Assembly: GCF_014648995.1 (NCBI RefSeq)
Contig: NZ_BMSE01000006.1
Location: 62,001-126,000 of the forward strand
From: Streptomyces massasporeus
Lineage (GTDB): Bacteria; Actinomycetota; Actinomycetes; Streptomycetales; Streptomycetaceae
Direction of reading: 5' to 3'
DNA: 64,000 bases
Part shown: one piece after another, positions 51,190 through 60,320 of the stretch
Numbering within the stretch: the stretch's first letter is position 1
Layout of the letters: each line of letters opens with the position of its first letter
The notes under the pieces: model-generated
Database searches by the model: none
Seen by the model: only the letters and a program-made list of their open reading frames with translations
What the model was told of the DNA's origin: nothing
Position numbers and translations under genes: made by a program

Positions 51190-52686
51190 CTAGGCGGACT
51201 CTGCCCGCTCAGCACGTCGAAGCAACGCCGCCGCGACCAGTCCACCGGCCAGCACGGCAACCGCACCCACCAGCTGACTGGTCTCCAGCCCGGAGGCGAA
51301 CGCGTCGGAGATCCTGGCCTTCTCCTCGGCCGAGTCCGCCGCCGCCAGCGCCGCCGGCAACGACGCCGCGGACACGGCGACCAGCGACGCGAACCGGGAG
51401 TTGAGCACGGCTCCGAGGACGGCGACACCCAGCCCGTTGCCGAACTCCGCGAGCGTGCCGTTGATCCCCGCTCCGACGCCCGCCTTCTCCGGCGGTATCG
51501 CGCCCATGATCGCGTTGGCCATCGCCGGCATGGACAGGGCCACACCCGCGCCCATAACGATCAGCCCGAGCAGCATGCCTTCGTACCCGTGGCCCCCGAG
51601 CAGCGCGATCGCCGCGAGCCCGGCGGACACCAGGGTCATGCCGAGCGCGATCGCCGCCGGCGTCCCCGCCTTCAGCACCAGCTTCGCCCCGACCCCCGTG
51701 AAGTTGAGCGCGACGACGGTCAGCGCCAACGGCGCCGTCCGCAGCCCGGCGTCCAGCGGCTCGTACCCAAGCACGAACTGGAGGTGCTGCGTGAGCAGGA
51801 ACAGCGACCCCGTCATGCCGAACGCCACGAGGATCGCGCCGGCGACCGCGCCCACGAACTTCTGGTTGCGGAAGAAGTGCATGTCGAGCATCGGGTGCTC
51901 GGTCCGCAGCTCCCACAGCACGAACAGGCCGAGCACGACCACGCCGATCAACGCCGAGACCAGGACCTGCGCGGAGGTCCAGCCGTGCTCGGGCCCGGTG
52001 ATGATCGCGTACACCACGGCCGTCATGCCGATGGTCGACAGCACCGCGCCGACCAGGTCGGGCCGGTCCCCGGCCTTGTGCTTGGACTCCGGCACCAGCG
52101 CGGCGACCGCGACCAGGCCGAGCAGGGCGACCGGAATGTTGATCAGGAAGATCGCGCCCCACCAGAAGTGGTTCAGCATCACGCCGCCGATCAGGGGTCC
52201 GGCCGCGAAACCGAGCGAACTGACCGTCGACCAGAGCGCGATGGCCTTCACGCGCTCCTGGTCGTCGAAGATCTGCACGACCACGGCGAGGATGGTGGTC
52301 ATCAGCAGCGCCCCGCCGACGCCCATGCCCGCCCGTGCCGCGATCAGCTGGCCCGGGCTCTGGGACAGTCCGGCCGCGAGCGAGCCCAGGCCGAAGATCG
52401 CGAGACCGGACATCAGCAGCAGCTTGCGGCCGTAGCGGTCGGCGGCGTTCCCGGCGGTGAGCAGCAGGCCGGACTGCACCAGCGCGTACGCGTTCATCAT
52501 CCACTGGATGTCGGCGGTCGAGGCGTTCATCTCGCGGGTGAGCGAGGGGATGGCCACGTTGAGGATCGTGTTGTCGAGCAGCACGGTGAGCTGCGCGAGG
52601 CAGATGACACCGAGGATCAGCCAGCGCTGGGGGTGGCCGCCCGGTGCGGTGTGCGGCAGGGCCGTTTCCTGGGGGGACGTCGTCAT
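51190..52686 (-). CDS. DHA2-family MFS efflux transporter
   Basis: 498 aa from the ATG at 52686. Fourteen predicted helices; LLDNTILNVAIPSLTREMNA, DRYGRKLLLMSG (loop 2-3) and AAGPLIGGVMLNHFWW (motif C). Similar to drug-resistance exporters of the EmrB group. The upstream palindrome and the neighbouring TetR gene indicate substrate-induced expression. Confidence 0.92.
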   Translation of the reverse strand: MTTSPQETALPHTAPGGHPQRWLILGVICLAQLTVLLDNTILNVAIPSLTREMNASTADIQWMMNAYALVQSGLLLTAGNAADRYGRKLLLMSGLAIFGLGSLAAGLSQSPGQLIAARAGMGVGGALLMTTILAVVVQIFDDQERVKAIALWSTVSSLGFAAGPLIGGVMLNHFWWGAIFLINIPVALLGLVAVAALVPESKHKAGDRPDLVGAVLSTIGMTAVVYAIITGPEHGWTSAQVLVSALIGVVVLGLFVLWELRTEHPMLDMHFFRNQKFVGAVAGAILVAFGMTGSLFLLTQHLQFVLGYEPLDAGLRTAPLALTVVALNFTGVGAKLVLKAGTPAAIALGMTLVSAGLAAIALLGGHGYEGMLLGLIVMGAGVALSMPAMANAIMGAIPPEKAGVGAGINGTLAEFGNGLGVAVLGAVLNSRFASLVAVSAASLPAALAAADSAEEKARISDAFASGLETSQLVGAVAVLAGGLVAAALLRRAERAESA

Positions 52687-52688
52687 GC

Positions 52689-52722
52689 TGTACACCGTAG
52701 AACAGTTCCTATACGGCGTACA
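52689..52722. promoter_or_regulatory. Operator at the MFS promoter
   Basis: TGTACACCGTA (52689-52699) and TACGGCGTACA (52712-52722) form an inverted repeat with one mismatch, 12-bp spacer, immediately upstream of the MFS start. Typical size for a TetR site; the sequence between (GAACAGTTCCTA) is itself palindromic. Confidence 0.75.
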
Positions 52723-52744
52723 ACGCAGTTTCGGCGGGGACGGC

Positions 52745-52776
52745 GAAGGGCGGTGGCTTTTCGGCCACCGCCCTTC
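52745..52776. terminator. Terminator of the glycosyltransferase operon
   Basis: GAAGGGCGGTGGC / GCCACCGCCCTTC with a TTTTCG loop, 26 bp after the minus-strand stop at 52803. Confidence 0.85.
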
Positions 52777-52802
52777 GTCCGGCCAGGTCCGGTCAGGTCC
52801 TG

Positions 52803-54971
52803 TCAGCCGCTCGCCTTCTGCGTGAGGTCGTAGAACGTGGTCGAACCGACCGTGACCTTCTTGAAGGTGGCCTCGATCCAGGACGTGATCTGGGAGGAGG
52901 CGCCGTCGCTGCTGCCGCCCATGCCGCCCATGCTGCCCGAGGCGATGAAGTAGTGGATCTTTCCGTCCGCCACGTACTTCTTGAACTGGGCCAGGGTCGG
53001 GGACGGGTCGGTCCCGTTGAAGCCGCCGATGGCCATCACCGGGTCGCCGGTGGACAGCTGGTAACTGGCCGCGTTCTGGGCGCCGATGGCCGCGGCGGCC
53101 CAGGTGTACTGGTCGGCGTCGGTCTCCAGCAGCTTCTTGGCCTCGGAGCTGACGCTGGCGCCGTTGAGCAGGCCGCCGACGCCACCGCCGCCGCCCATGC
53201 CGCCCATCCGGCCGCCGTCGCCGTTCGGCTGGTTCTGGCCCTGGCCCTGCTGGTTCTGGCCGCCGCCGGGGAAGCCGTTGCCCTGCTGCCCCTGGGCGTT
53301 GCCGTTGCCGTTCTGCTGGTTCCGGCCCTGCTGGTTCTGGCCTCCGCCCGGGAAGCCGCCTCCGCCGGGAGCGCCGCCGCCGCCCGGGCCGCCTCGGCCG
53401 CCCGCGACCGCCGGGCCCGCCGTGACGATCGAGCCGGTGTGCCCCTCGTTCACGGTGGTGAGGGTGTACGCCGCCGGACCGGCCAGCGCGGCGACGAGGC
53501 CCAGCCCGGCCGCTCCCAGGGCCAGCCGGCGTCCCAGCCGGCCGGCGAAGATCAGGCCGAGGGCCGCCGTCAGACCGCCGACCAGGACCAGCCACTTGAG
53601 CCAGAGCAGGTAGTCGGAGGAGCGGTTGAGCAGGACGTACCCCCAGGCCGCGGTCGCGGTCATGGCGGCCGCCAGGGTCAGCGACGCCCACGCCTTGTCC
53701 CGCTTCTCCCAGAGCAGCGCCGCGCCCATACCGACCAGCGGTGCGATGTAGGGGGCGAGGGCGACCGTGTAGTACTCGTGGAAGATGCCCTGCATGTAGC
53801 TGAAGACCAGCATCGTGGTGAGCAGCGCGCCGCCCCACACCAGGAACGCGCCCCGGGTCGCGGAGGTCCGGCGGTTCTTGCGCGTGGCCACCAGGCCCGC
53901 GACGAGCAGGATCAGCGCGGCCGGGATCAGCCAGGAGATCTGGCCGCCGATGGAGGAACTGAACAGCCGGTCCCAGCCGGTCTCGCCCCAGGCTCCACCG
54001 CCGTTGCCGCCCCGGCCACCGCCGCCGACGCTGCCGGTCTCGTCGCCGTTGAGGCGGCCCAGGCCGTTGTAGCCGAAGGTCAGGTTCAGGAAGCTGTTGT
54101 TCTGCGAGCCGCCGATGTACGGGCGGGAGGACGCGGGCCACAGCTCGACGATCGCGACCCACCAGCCGCCGGAGACGACGATCGCGGCGAGACCCGCGGC
54201 GAGCTGACCGATGCGCTTCCTCACCGTCACCGGGGCGCAGACGCCGTACACGAGGGCGAGCGGCGGCAGGATCAGGAAGGCCTGGAGCGTCTTGGCGAGG
54301 AAGGCGAAGCCGATCGCGGCACCGGCCCACAGCAGCCACTTCGTGCGGCCGTCCTCCAGGGCGCGGATGACGAACCAGCAGGCCGCCGCCATCAGCAGCG
54401 CCAGCATCGCGTCCGGGTTGTTGAAGCGGAACATCAGCGCCGCGACGGGGGTGAGCGCGAGCACCGCACCCGCGATCAGACCGGCCGCGGGGCTGAACCG
54501 GCGGCGCACGGCCGCGTACACGACGGCCACCGTGCCGACGCCCATGAGGACCTCGGGCGCGAGGATCGCCCAGGAGCTGAGGCCGAAGAGCCGCACGGAG
54601 AGGGCCATGGGCCACAGGGCGGCCGGGGGCTTGTCGACGGTGATGGCGTTGGCCGCGTCGAGCGAGCCGAAGAAGAACGCCTTCCAGGACTGGCTGCCGG
54701 CCTGTACGGCCGCCGAGTAGAAGGAGTTGGCGTAGCCGGAGGCGCTCAGGTTGTAGAGGTAGAGGACGGCCGTCGCCAGCAGCAGGGCGAGGAAGGCCGG
54801 GCGGGCCCAGCGGGGGTCCTCGGGGCGGCCGCGCCCGAGCCGTTGCACGAAGGGCCGCTCGGTGGCGCCGGAGGCACCGGAGGCTTCGGCCGGTGCGGGG
54901 GCCGGGGGGCGGGTCCGGTTTCCGGGGCCCGTGTCTCTGCCGGTGGTCGGCTGGTCGAAGTGGACGGTCAT
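52803..54971 (-). CDS. ArnT/PMT-type membrane glycosyltransferase
   Basis: 722 aa from the ATG at 54971. After a hydrophilic N-terminus (about 1-55) come some twelve membrane helices with the luminal-loop motif ANAITVDKPPAALWPMAL (catalytic Asp-Lys-Pro region) and FRFNNPDAML. A Gly/Gln/Asn-rich insert (about 540-620: GGGQNQQGRNQQNGNGN, GGMGGGGG) precedes a C-terminal extracytoplasmic domain. Transfers sugar from polyprenyl phosphate to a surface target. Overlaps the GT2-GtrA gene by 4 bp, which probably makes the lipid-linked donor. Confidence 0.92.
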   Translation of the reverse strand: MTVHFDQPTTGRDTGPGNRTRPPAPAPAEASGASGATERPFVQRLGRGRPEDPRWARPAFLALLLATAVLYLYNLSASGYANSFYSAAVQAGSQSWKAFFFGSLDAANAITVDKPPAALWPMALSVRLFGLSSWAILAPEVLMGVGTVAVVYAAVRRRFSPAAGLIAGAVLALTPVAALMFRFNNPDAMLALLMAAACWFVIRALEDGRTKWLLWAGAAIGFAFLAKTLQAFLILPPLALVYGVCAPVTVRKRIGQLAAGLAAIVVSGGWWVAIVELWPASSRPYIGGSQNNSFLNLTFGYNGLGRLNGDETGSVGGGGRGGNGGGAWGETGWDRLFSSSIGGQISWLIPAALILLVAGLVATRKNRRTSATRGAFLVWGGALLTTMLVFSYMQGIFHEYYTVALAPYIAPLVGMGAALLWEKRDKAWASLTLAAAMTATAAWGYVLLNRSSDYLLWLKWLVLVGGLTAALGLIFAGRLGRRLALGAAGLGLVAALAGPAAYTLTTVNEGHTGSIVTAGPAVAGGRGGPGGGGAPGGGGFPGGGQNQQGRNQQNGNGNAQGQQGNGFPGGGQNQQGQGQNQPNGDGGRMGGMGGGGGVGGLLNGASVSSEAKKLLETDADQYTWAAAAIGAQNAASYQLSTGDPVMAIGGFNGTDPSPTLAQFKKYVADGKIHYFIASGSMGGMGGSSDGASSQITSWIEATFKKVTVGSTTFYDLTQKASG

Positions 54972-56428
54972 CGCGGGTCCCTCGAATCGGAGTCGTGCGG
55001 GCGCACCGGCAGCAGCTGCAGGGTGGCGTCCGGCCAGGTGCCGTCCGCGGCTGCACCGGCGCGGAAGGGGGCGGTGTCGTACGGGGTTTGACCGGCGTGG
55101 AAGGGGGCGGTGCCGTGCGGGGCCGCGTCGTATGGCGTGGTGTCGTACGGGGCGGTGTCGTACGGGGCGGGCGCCGGCGAGTCGTCCTCGCGCCGGTCCG
55201 GGAAGACCCACGCCCGGAAGAGCAGGAAGCGCAGCACGGTCGCCGCGAGGTTGGCAGCGATGAGCACCGCCAGTTCCGTGGAGTGCGCGGGCTCGGACGT
55301 GGCCGCGTTGAGCGCCGCGAGCGAGCCGCTGGTCAGGGCGAGTCCGATGCCGAAGACGACCAGGCCCTGCGCCTGGTGCCGTACGGCCCCGCCACGCCCG
55401 CGCACCCCGAAGGTGAGCCGCCGGTTGGCCGCGGTGTTGGCGACCGCCGAGACCAGCAGGGCGAGGGCGTTGGCGATCTGGGAACCGGAGAAGACCCGGA
55501 AGCCGCTGTAGAGCAGCAGGTAGAAGAGGGTGGACAGGGCGCCGACCACGCAGAATCCGACCAGCTGGCGGGCGAGTCCCTTGGGCACGTCCTTGATGTC
55601 ACGGTCGCGCGGGTCGTCGCCGAACGGCCGGGCGATCCGGTCCAGCGGCAGCGAACCGGTGGCCAGGGCTTTGCCGACCCGCCACACGCCCTTGAGGTCC
55701 TCGGTCGCGGTCCTGACGATGTGCACGGTCGAGTCGGGGTCGTCGACCCAGTCGACCGGCACCTCGTGGATCCGCAGCCCGGCGCGCTCGGCGAGCACCA
55801 GCATCTCGGTGTCGAAGAACCAGCCGGTGTCCTCGACGAGCGGCAGCAGCACCTGCGCCACGTCCCGGCGGATCGCCTTGAAGCCGCACTGGGCGTCGGA
55901 GAACCGCGCCTGGAGCGAGCCGCGCAGGATCAGGTTGTAGGCCCGGCTGATGAACTCGCGCTTGGGGCCGCGCACCACCCGCGAACTACGGGCCAGCCGG
56001 GAGCCGATCGCGAGGTCCGAGTGGCCGGAGATCAGCGGCGCCACCAGCGGGAGCAGGGCGTTGAGGTCGGTGGACAGGTCCACGTCCATGTAGGCGAGGA
56101 CCGGGGCGTCCGAGGCCGACCAGACGGCCCGCAGGGCCCGGCCGCGCCCCTTCTGCTCCAGGCGGTAGGTCGTGACCTCGGGGATCTCCGCCGCCAGCCG
56201 CCCGGCCACCTGCGGGGTGGTGTCCGTGGAGGCGTTGTCCGCGATCGTGATGCGGAACGCGTACGGGAACGTCCGGTCGAGGTGCTCGTGCAGTCTGCGG
56301 ACGCACGGCTGGAGGTCCTTCTCCTCGTTGTAGACGGGGATCACTACGTCCAGGACAGGCGTACCGGCTGGTGCGGCCGGGAGGTGCTCCCGCGCCGGCA
56401 GGGTGCCGGGAGAAGAGTCGGTTCGCAT
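54968..56428 (-). CDS. GT2 polyprenyl-phosphate glycosyltransferase fused to GtrA
   Basis: 486 aa from the ATG at 56428. GT-A catalytic domain (about 25-260: VVIPVYNEEKDLQPCVRRLH, AYMDVDLSTDLNAL with the DxD motif, QCGFKAIRR) followed by four GtrA-type helices (about 300-420). The last 65 residues are PYDTAPYDTTPYDAAP-type repeats. Such fusions load a sugar on undecaprenyl phosphate and flip it. The start codon sits in the loop of a perfect 11-bp inverted repeat. It begins 14 bp after the kinase stop, in the same operon. Confidence 0.92.
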   Translation of the reverse strand: MRTDSSPGTLPAREHLPAAPAGTPVLDVVIPVYNEEKDLQPCVRRLHEHLDRTFPYAFRITIADNASTDTTPQVAGRLAAEIPEVTTYRLEQKGRGRALRAVWSASDAPVLAYMDVDLSTDLNALLPLVAPLISGHSDLAIGSRLARSSRVVRGPKREFISRAYNLILRGSLQARFSDAQCGFKAIRRDVAQVLLPLVEDTGWFFDTEMLVLAERAGLRIHEVPVDWVDDPDSTVHIVRTATEDLKGVWRVGKALATGSLPLDRIARPFGDDPRDRDIKDVPKGLARQLVGFCVVGALSTLFYLLLYSGFRVFSGSQIANALALLVSAVANTAANRRLTFGVRGRGGAVRHQAQGLVVFGIGLALTSGSLAALNAATSEPAHSTELAVLIAANLAATVLRFLLFRAWVFPDRREDDSPAPAPYDTAPYDTTPYDAAPHGTAPFHAGQTPYDTAPFRAGAAADGTWPDATLQLLPVRPHDSDSRDPR

Positions 56429-56440
56429 GGAACCGACTCT
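56414..56440. promoter_or_regulatory. Inverted repeat centred on the GT2-GtrA start codon
   Basis: AGAGTCGGTTC (56414-56424) and GAACCGACTCT (56430-56440) form a perfect 11-bp repeat whose 5-nt loop contains the ATG on the minus strand. In mRNA this would expose the start codon in the loop while burying its upstream site. Confidence 0.7.
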
Positions 56441-56442
56441 CG

Positions 56443-58041
56443 TCAGGCGCCCTGTTGTGCCCATGTGGTGACGCTGTGGCGTGCCTGTGAGTGCGGCTGC
56501 CAGCTCATGTCCGGCTGTGGCTCGGGCGGCAGCGCGGGCAGGTGCACCGTGAACACGGTCCGCCCGGGCACGCTGTCGACGGTCACGGCACCGCCGTGCG
56601 CGGTCGCCACGGCCTGCACGATGGCGAGACCGAGACCGGTCGAGCCGTGGGCGCGGGAACGCGCGGAGTCGCCCCGCGCGAACCGTTCGAAGACGTGCGG
56701 CAGCAACTCGGCCGGGATGCCCTGCCCGTCGTCCTCGACGTCCACGCACAGCCAGGGTCCGCGCCGCTGGACGCGGGCGGTGACGGTCGTACCGGGTGGC
56801 GTGTGACTGCGCGCGTTGCCGAGGAGGTTGACGAGGACCTGTTGCAGCCGGGCCGCGTCCGCCGACACGAGCGCGGGCTCGTCGGGCAGGTCGAGCCGCC
56901 AGTTGTGGTCCTGGCCGGCCGCCCGGGCGTCGCTGATGGTGTCCACGACGAGAGGGACGAGGTCGGTCTGCTCGAACTGGAGCGGCCGCCCGGCGTCGAG
57001 CCGGGCGAGCAGCAGCAGATCCTCGACGAGGAGGGTCATCCGGCCGGCCTCGGACTCGATCCGGCCCAGGGCGTGCCGGGTGTCGGGCCCGACCTGCTCC
57101 CTGCCGCGCCGGGTGAGCTCGGCGTAGCCGCGGATGGAGGCAAGGGGCGTGCGCAGCTCGTGGCTGGCGTCGGCGACGAACTGTCTGACGCGGGTCTCGC
57201 TCTGCTGCCGTGCGTGCAGCGCCCCGTGGACGTGGTCGAGCATCCGGTTCAGCGCGGCGCCGACCTGCCCGACCTCGGTGTGCGGGTCGGTCTCGGAGTC
57301 GGGGACCCGCTCGCTGAGGTTCACCTCGCCGGTGTGCAGGGGCAGTTCGGACACCCGGGTGGCGGTGGCGGCGACGCGACGCAGGGGGCGGGTCGCCACG
57401 CCGATGAGGACGGAACCGGCGATGGCGGCGGCGACCAGTCCGGCGCCGGTGACGCTGACCTCGACGATGACGAGGGTGCTGATGGTGGTGGTGACCGACT
57501 CGGTGGGCAGGGCGACGTAGTAGGTGCCGCCGTCGAGTCCGTTGACGTACTGCACGCGGTACTCGCCGAGGCCGGGAATCTCGACGGTGTGCGTGCCCGT
57601 GACCGGCACCTCGGCGAGGGCGGCCTTCTGTTCGTCGGTGAGGTCGATGGGCGTGTTCCGCTGGAAGGGGCCGTTCTCCTCGGAGTCTTCGGCGAGGACC
57701 CCCTGAGTGACGCTGCCGTCTGCGCCGACCTCGGCGGCGACGGTCCCGGGCTGCGCCGGTCCCTTGATGAAGCCGGTGATCCGGTCCGTCGCGTCGGCGT
57801 CGTCTCCGCCCCCGGGCTTCATGGGTCCCGACAGGCGCTTGCCGGTGTCCTCGACCTGGCCGTCCAACTGCTCGTACAGGTGGGACCTGAGCGCCAGCGT
57901 CGTCACCGTCCCGATCACCGCGCACACCACCGCGATCAGCACCACGGACGCGACGACGAGCCGCGTCCGCAGTGTGCGCGGCTTGCCCAGTCGCTGCCCG
58001 CCTGCCCGCTGCTGCGTACGCGGCCGTCGTCGTCCGCTCAT
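56443..58041 (-). CDS. Sensor histidine kinase
   Basis: 532 aa from the ATG at 58041, overlapping the regulator stop by 4 bp (ATGA). Two membrane helices (about 28-52 and 188-215) flank a 135-residue extracytoplasmic sensor. Then HAMP, HisKA with phosphoacceptor H294 (DASHELRTPLASIRGY) and HATPase (LVNLLGNARSHTPPG, GSTGLGLAIV). Pairs with the OmpR-type regulator; the operon then continues into the surface glycosylation genes, which are likely targets. Confidence 0.94.
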   Translation of the reverse strand: MSGRRRPRTQQRAGGQRLGKPRTLRTRLVVASVVLIAVVCAVIGTVTTLALRSHLYEQLDGQVEDTGKRLSGPMKPGGGDDADATDRITGFIKGPAQPGTVAAEVGADGSVTQGVLAEDSEENGPFQRNTPIDLTDEQKAALAEVPVTGTHTVEIPGLGEYRVQYVNGLDGGTYYVALPTESVTTTISTLVIVEVSVTGAGLVAAAIAGSVLIGVATRPLRRVAATATRVSELPLHTGEVNLSERVPDSETDPHTEVGQVGAALNRMLDHVHGALHARQQSETRVRQFVADASHELRTPLASIRGYAELTRRGREQVGPDTRHALGRIESEAGRMTLLVEDLLLLARLDAGRPLQFEQTDLVPLVVDTISDARAAGQDHNWRLDLPDEPALVSADAARLQQVLVNLLGNARSHTPPGTTVTARVQRRGPWLCVDVEDDGQGIPAELLPHVFERFARGDSARSRAHGSTGLGLAIVQAVATAHGGAVTVDSVPGRTVFTVHLPALPPEPQPDMSWQPHSQARHSVTTWAQQGA

Positions 58042-58778
58042 GACACCGCGGGCTTGATCAGGTACCCGGCACCGCGCCGCGTGTGGATCATCGGCTCGCG
58101 TCCGGCGTCGATCTTCCGTCGTAGATAGGAGATGTAGAGCTCGACGACGTTGGCCTGGCCGCCGAAGTCGTACGACCACACCCGGTCGAGGATCTGCGCC
58201 TTGCTGAGCACGCGCCGCGGGTTGCGCATCAGGAACCGCAGCAGCTCGAACTCGGTCGCGGTCAGGTGGATGTCGTCCCCGGCCCGGGTCACCTCGTGGC
58301 TGTCCTCGTCGAGGGTGAGGTCGCCGACGACCAGCATGGAGTCCGAGCGCCGGTCGGCGGCGCCGGAGCGGCGTATCAGCCCGCGCAGCCGCGCCACGAC
58401 CTCCTCCAGACTGAAGGGCTTGGTGACGTAGTCGTCCCCGCCCGCCGTCAGCCCGGCGATCCGGTCCTCGACGGCGTCCTTGGCGGTGAGGAACAGCACC
58501 GGCACGTCCGGCAGTTCCCGGCGCAGCCGCCCGAGCACGGCCAGCCCGTCCATGTCGGGCAGCATCATGTCGAGGACGACGGCGTCGGGCCGGAAGTCGC
58601 GGGCGGTCTGGATCGCACCCGTGCCGTCACCGGCACTCCGGATCTGCCACCCCTCGTAGCGCAGGGCCATGGACAGCAGCTCGGTGATCGACAGCTCGTC
58701 GTCCACCACAAGCACGCGGACGGGGCTCCCGTCCGGCCTCAGCAGTTCGGTGCGCCCCTGGGGCGAGGTCGTGGTCAT
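58038..58778 (-). CDS. OmpR/PhoB-family response regulator
   Basis: 246 aa from the ATG at 58778. Receiver with D26/D27, phosphoacceptor D70 (AVVLDMMLPDMDG) and Lys in DYVTKPFSLEE; winged-helix output domain (LTATEFELLRFLMRNPRRVL, IHTRRGAGYLIK). First gene of the four-gene minus-strand operon 58778-52803. Confidence 0.94.
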   Translation of the reverse strand: MTTTSPQGRTELLRPDGSPVRVLVVDDELSITELLSMALRYEGWQIRSAGDGTGAIQTARDFRPDAVVLDMMLPDMDGLAVLGRLRRELPDVPVLFLTAKDAVEDRIAGLTAGGDDYVTKPFSLEEVVARLRGLIRRSGAADRRSDSMLVVGDLTLDEDSHEVTRAGDDIHLTATEFELLRFLMRNPRRVLSKAQILDRVWSYDFGGQANVVELYISYLRRKIDAGREPMIHTRRGAGYLIKPAVS

Positions 58779-58831
58779 GTGAACACGATGTCGAGGACCT
58801 CTGAGAGCATGCTTTCGACAACCTGTGATTT

Positions 58832-58861
58832 CCCTGAGAAACACACAGGTGCCTCTCAGGG
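58832..58861. promoter_or_regulatory. Possible autoregulatory site before the two-component operon
   Basis: CCCTGAGA (58832-58839) and TCTCAGGG (58854-58861) form an inverted repeat. Related TGAGA/ACAGGT elements recur between 58799 and 58870. Placed 54-83 bp before the regulator start. Confidence 0.45.
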
Positions 58862-58884
58862 AACACCTGGGAAGGCCCCGCGGG

Positions 58885-59757
58885 TCAGAACAAGCCGTCC
58901 TGCACGCCTGCCGCGTCCCTGAACTGCCGCACTGGCACGGTCAGTTCGTCTCCCGCGGCGGGAACCAGCCCCCACCCGGTCATCAGCCGCGTGTCGAGCA
59001 CCACGACCCCGCCCCCGGTGGCCAGATGCAGATCGGGCCCGGCGGCCGCGACCAGCTCTCCGCCGACCACGCCCCCGGCGACGAGTTCGCTCACGCCGCC
59101 CACGGCGACGGGCGCGTCCGCCAGCCCGAACACCCCCACGTGATCGACGACCCGCAGCGGTTCCCGCACGAGCGACTCCGGCCAGGCGGGAAGCCGCACC
59201 GCCCTGCCATGCAGTTCGGTGACCTCACGGGCCCGGTCCGCGGCGGTCTCCGGCAGCGCGGCCCGAACCGCCCGCTTCTCGGCGTACGGAATGCGGTCGG
59301 GCACCCGCAGGGCGGCCCTGAGCAGCTCCTCCATACGCCGCGCGGCCATGAGAGGACCGACGCCGAGCCAGCTGAAGCAGACGGCGCCCTGCTCGAGCAG
59401 CCGGGCGGAGCCCCGCTCCTCGGCGGTGATCCCGACCTTGACCATGCCGGGCCCGAACCACGCCAGATAGACGTGGTACGGCCGTGGGTCGTCGGCGATG
59501 GTGTCCGCCGCCACGGAGTGCGCCCGGTCCAGCCGCGCGCATTCCTCGCACCGCGCCCCCGTACTCCGCCCCGGCACGGCCGCACCCACGGGGCACGCGT
59601 GCCCCCGAGCCCCCACGCAGGTGCGCACGCCCCCTTCCGCGACCGCGAAGGCGACGCGTTTCCCCCAGGTCAGCGCGCTGCGCCGCCCGCCGTCCCACAC
59701 CAGCACGGGACCATCCGCCGACCACCGCAGCCCCGAGCACTTCCATGCCTGTGCCAT
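58885..59757 (-). CDS. DUF2797 protein with zinc-binding start
   Basis: 290 aa. CVGARGHACPVGA and ARCEECARLDR give a four-Cys/His cluster at residues about 47-75. Then YHVYLAWFGPGMVKVGITAE, a GIY-YIG-like strand pattern, and LEQGAVCFSWLGVGPLMAAR. DUF2797 function is unknown; the GIY-YIG resemblance is known for the family and suggests nuclease-like fold. Confidence 0.85.
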   Translation of the reverse strand: MAQAWKCSGLRWSADGPVLVWDGGRRSALTWGKRVAFAVAEGGVRTCVGARGHACPVGAAVPGRSTGARCEECARLDRAHSVAADTIADDPRPYHVYLAWFGPGMVKVGITAEERGSARLLEQGAVCFSWLGVGPLMAARRMEELLRAALRVPDRIPYAEKRAVRAALPETAADRAREVTELHGRAVRLPAWPESLVREPLRVVDHVGVFGLADAPVAVGGVSELVAGGVVGGELVAAAGPDLHLATGGGVVVLDTRLMTGWGLVPAAGDELTVPVRQFRDAAGVQDGLF

Positions 59758-59829
59758 CTCTGCCGAGAGTAGGGGGCACCACTGACAACGGGGGTGTGGC
59801 CGGTGTGGGGTGGCCGGTGGGGAGCGGCC

Positions 59830-60225
59830 TCAGCGCACGGAGTCTGCCCCGGCGGCGGCCACGGTTTCCGGCTCGCTCTCGCGCTGAGCCGGCATGACCG
59901 GCTCCACCGCACCCGCGCCACGCCGCCGCCCCCGTCCGGCCAGCCGGCACCCGAGGCACTCCGCGTGCCCGCCCGGCGCCGCCGAGTCCCGCACCCGCCA
60001 TCCCCACTCCGCCCGGGGCCGCACGCCCGGCCCCTTGCCCCATCCGGAGAGATGCAGGGCCCACGTGACGAGCAGACTCACGACCCCGATCGCCACCCCG
60101 CCCGCGATCAGCGCGGCGGAGACGGTGCAGACCCCCAGCCCCGCCACCCCGGCCCCGACGGTGGCGATGCCGAATCCGACCCAGCCCGCAACCGTGTGCC
60201 CGTGGTCATACTGATGTGCACTCAC
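59830..60225 (-). CDS. HGxxPAAW-like small membrane protein
   Basis: 131 aa. HGHTVAGWVGFGIATVGAGV is a variant of the actinobacterial HGxxPAAW signature (Thr-Val-Ala-Gly instead of Pro-Ala-Ala). Two membrane helices (about 13-35 and 38-58), then a hydrophilic tail. Function unknown. Confidence 0.8.
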   Translation of the reverse strand: MSAHQYDHGHTVAGWVGFGIATVGAGVAGLGVCTVSAALIAGGVAIGVVSLLVTWALHLSGWGKGPGVRPRAEWGWRVRDSAAPGGHAECLGCRLAGRGRRRGAGAVEPVMPAQRESEPETVAAAGADSVR

Positions 60226-60320
60226 GTGTCACTCCCTCGCACCCGAGGACTCCGAGCCCGAACCCCTCATCTGCTAAGACTTTTACAGCCCAAACATCTC
60301 ACGAACTAAGGGATCTGGGA

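Noticed and set aside
52953..55091. 712-aa plus-strand open frame
   Set aside because: Antisense to the ArnT-type gene; shadow composition.
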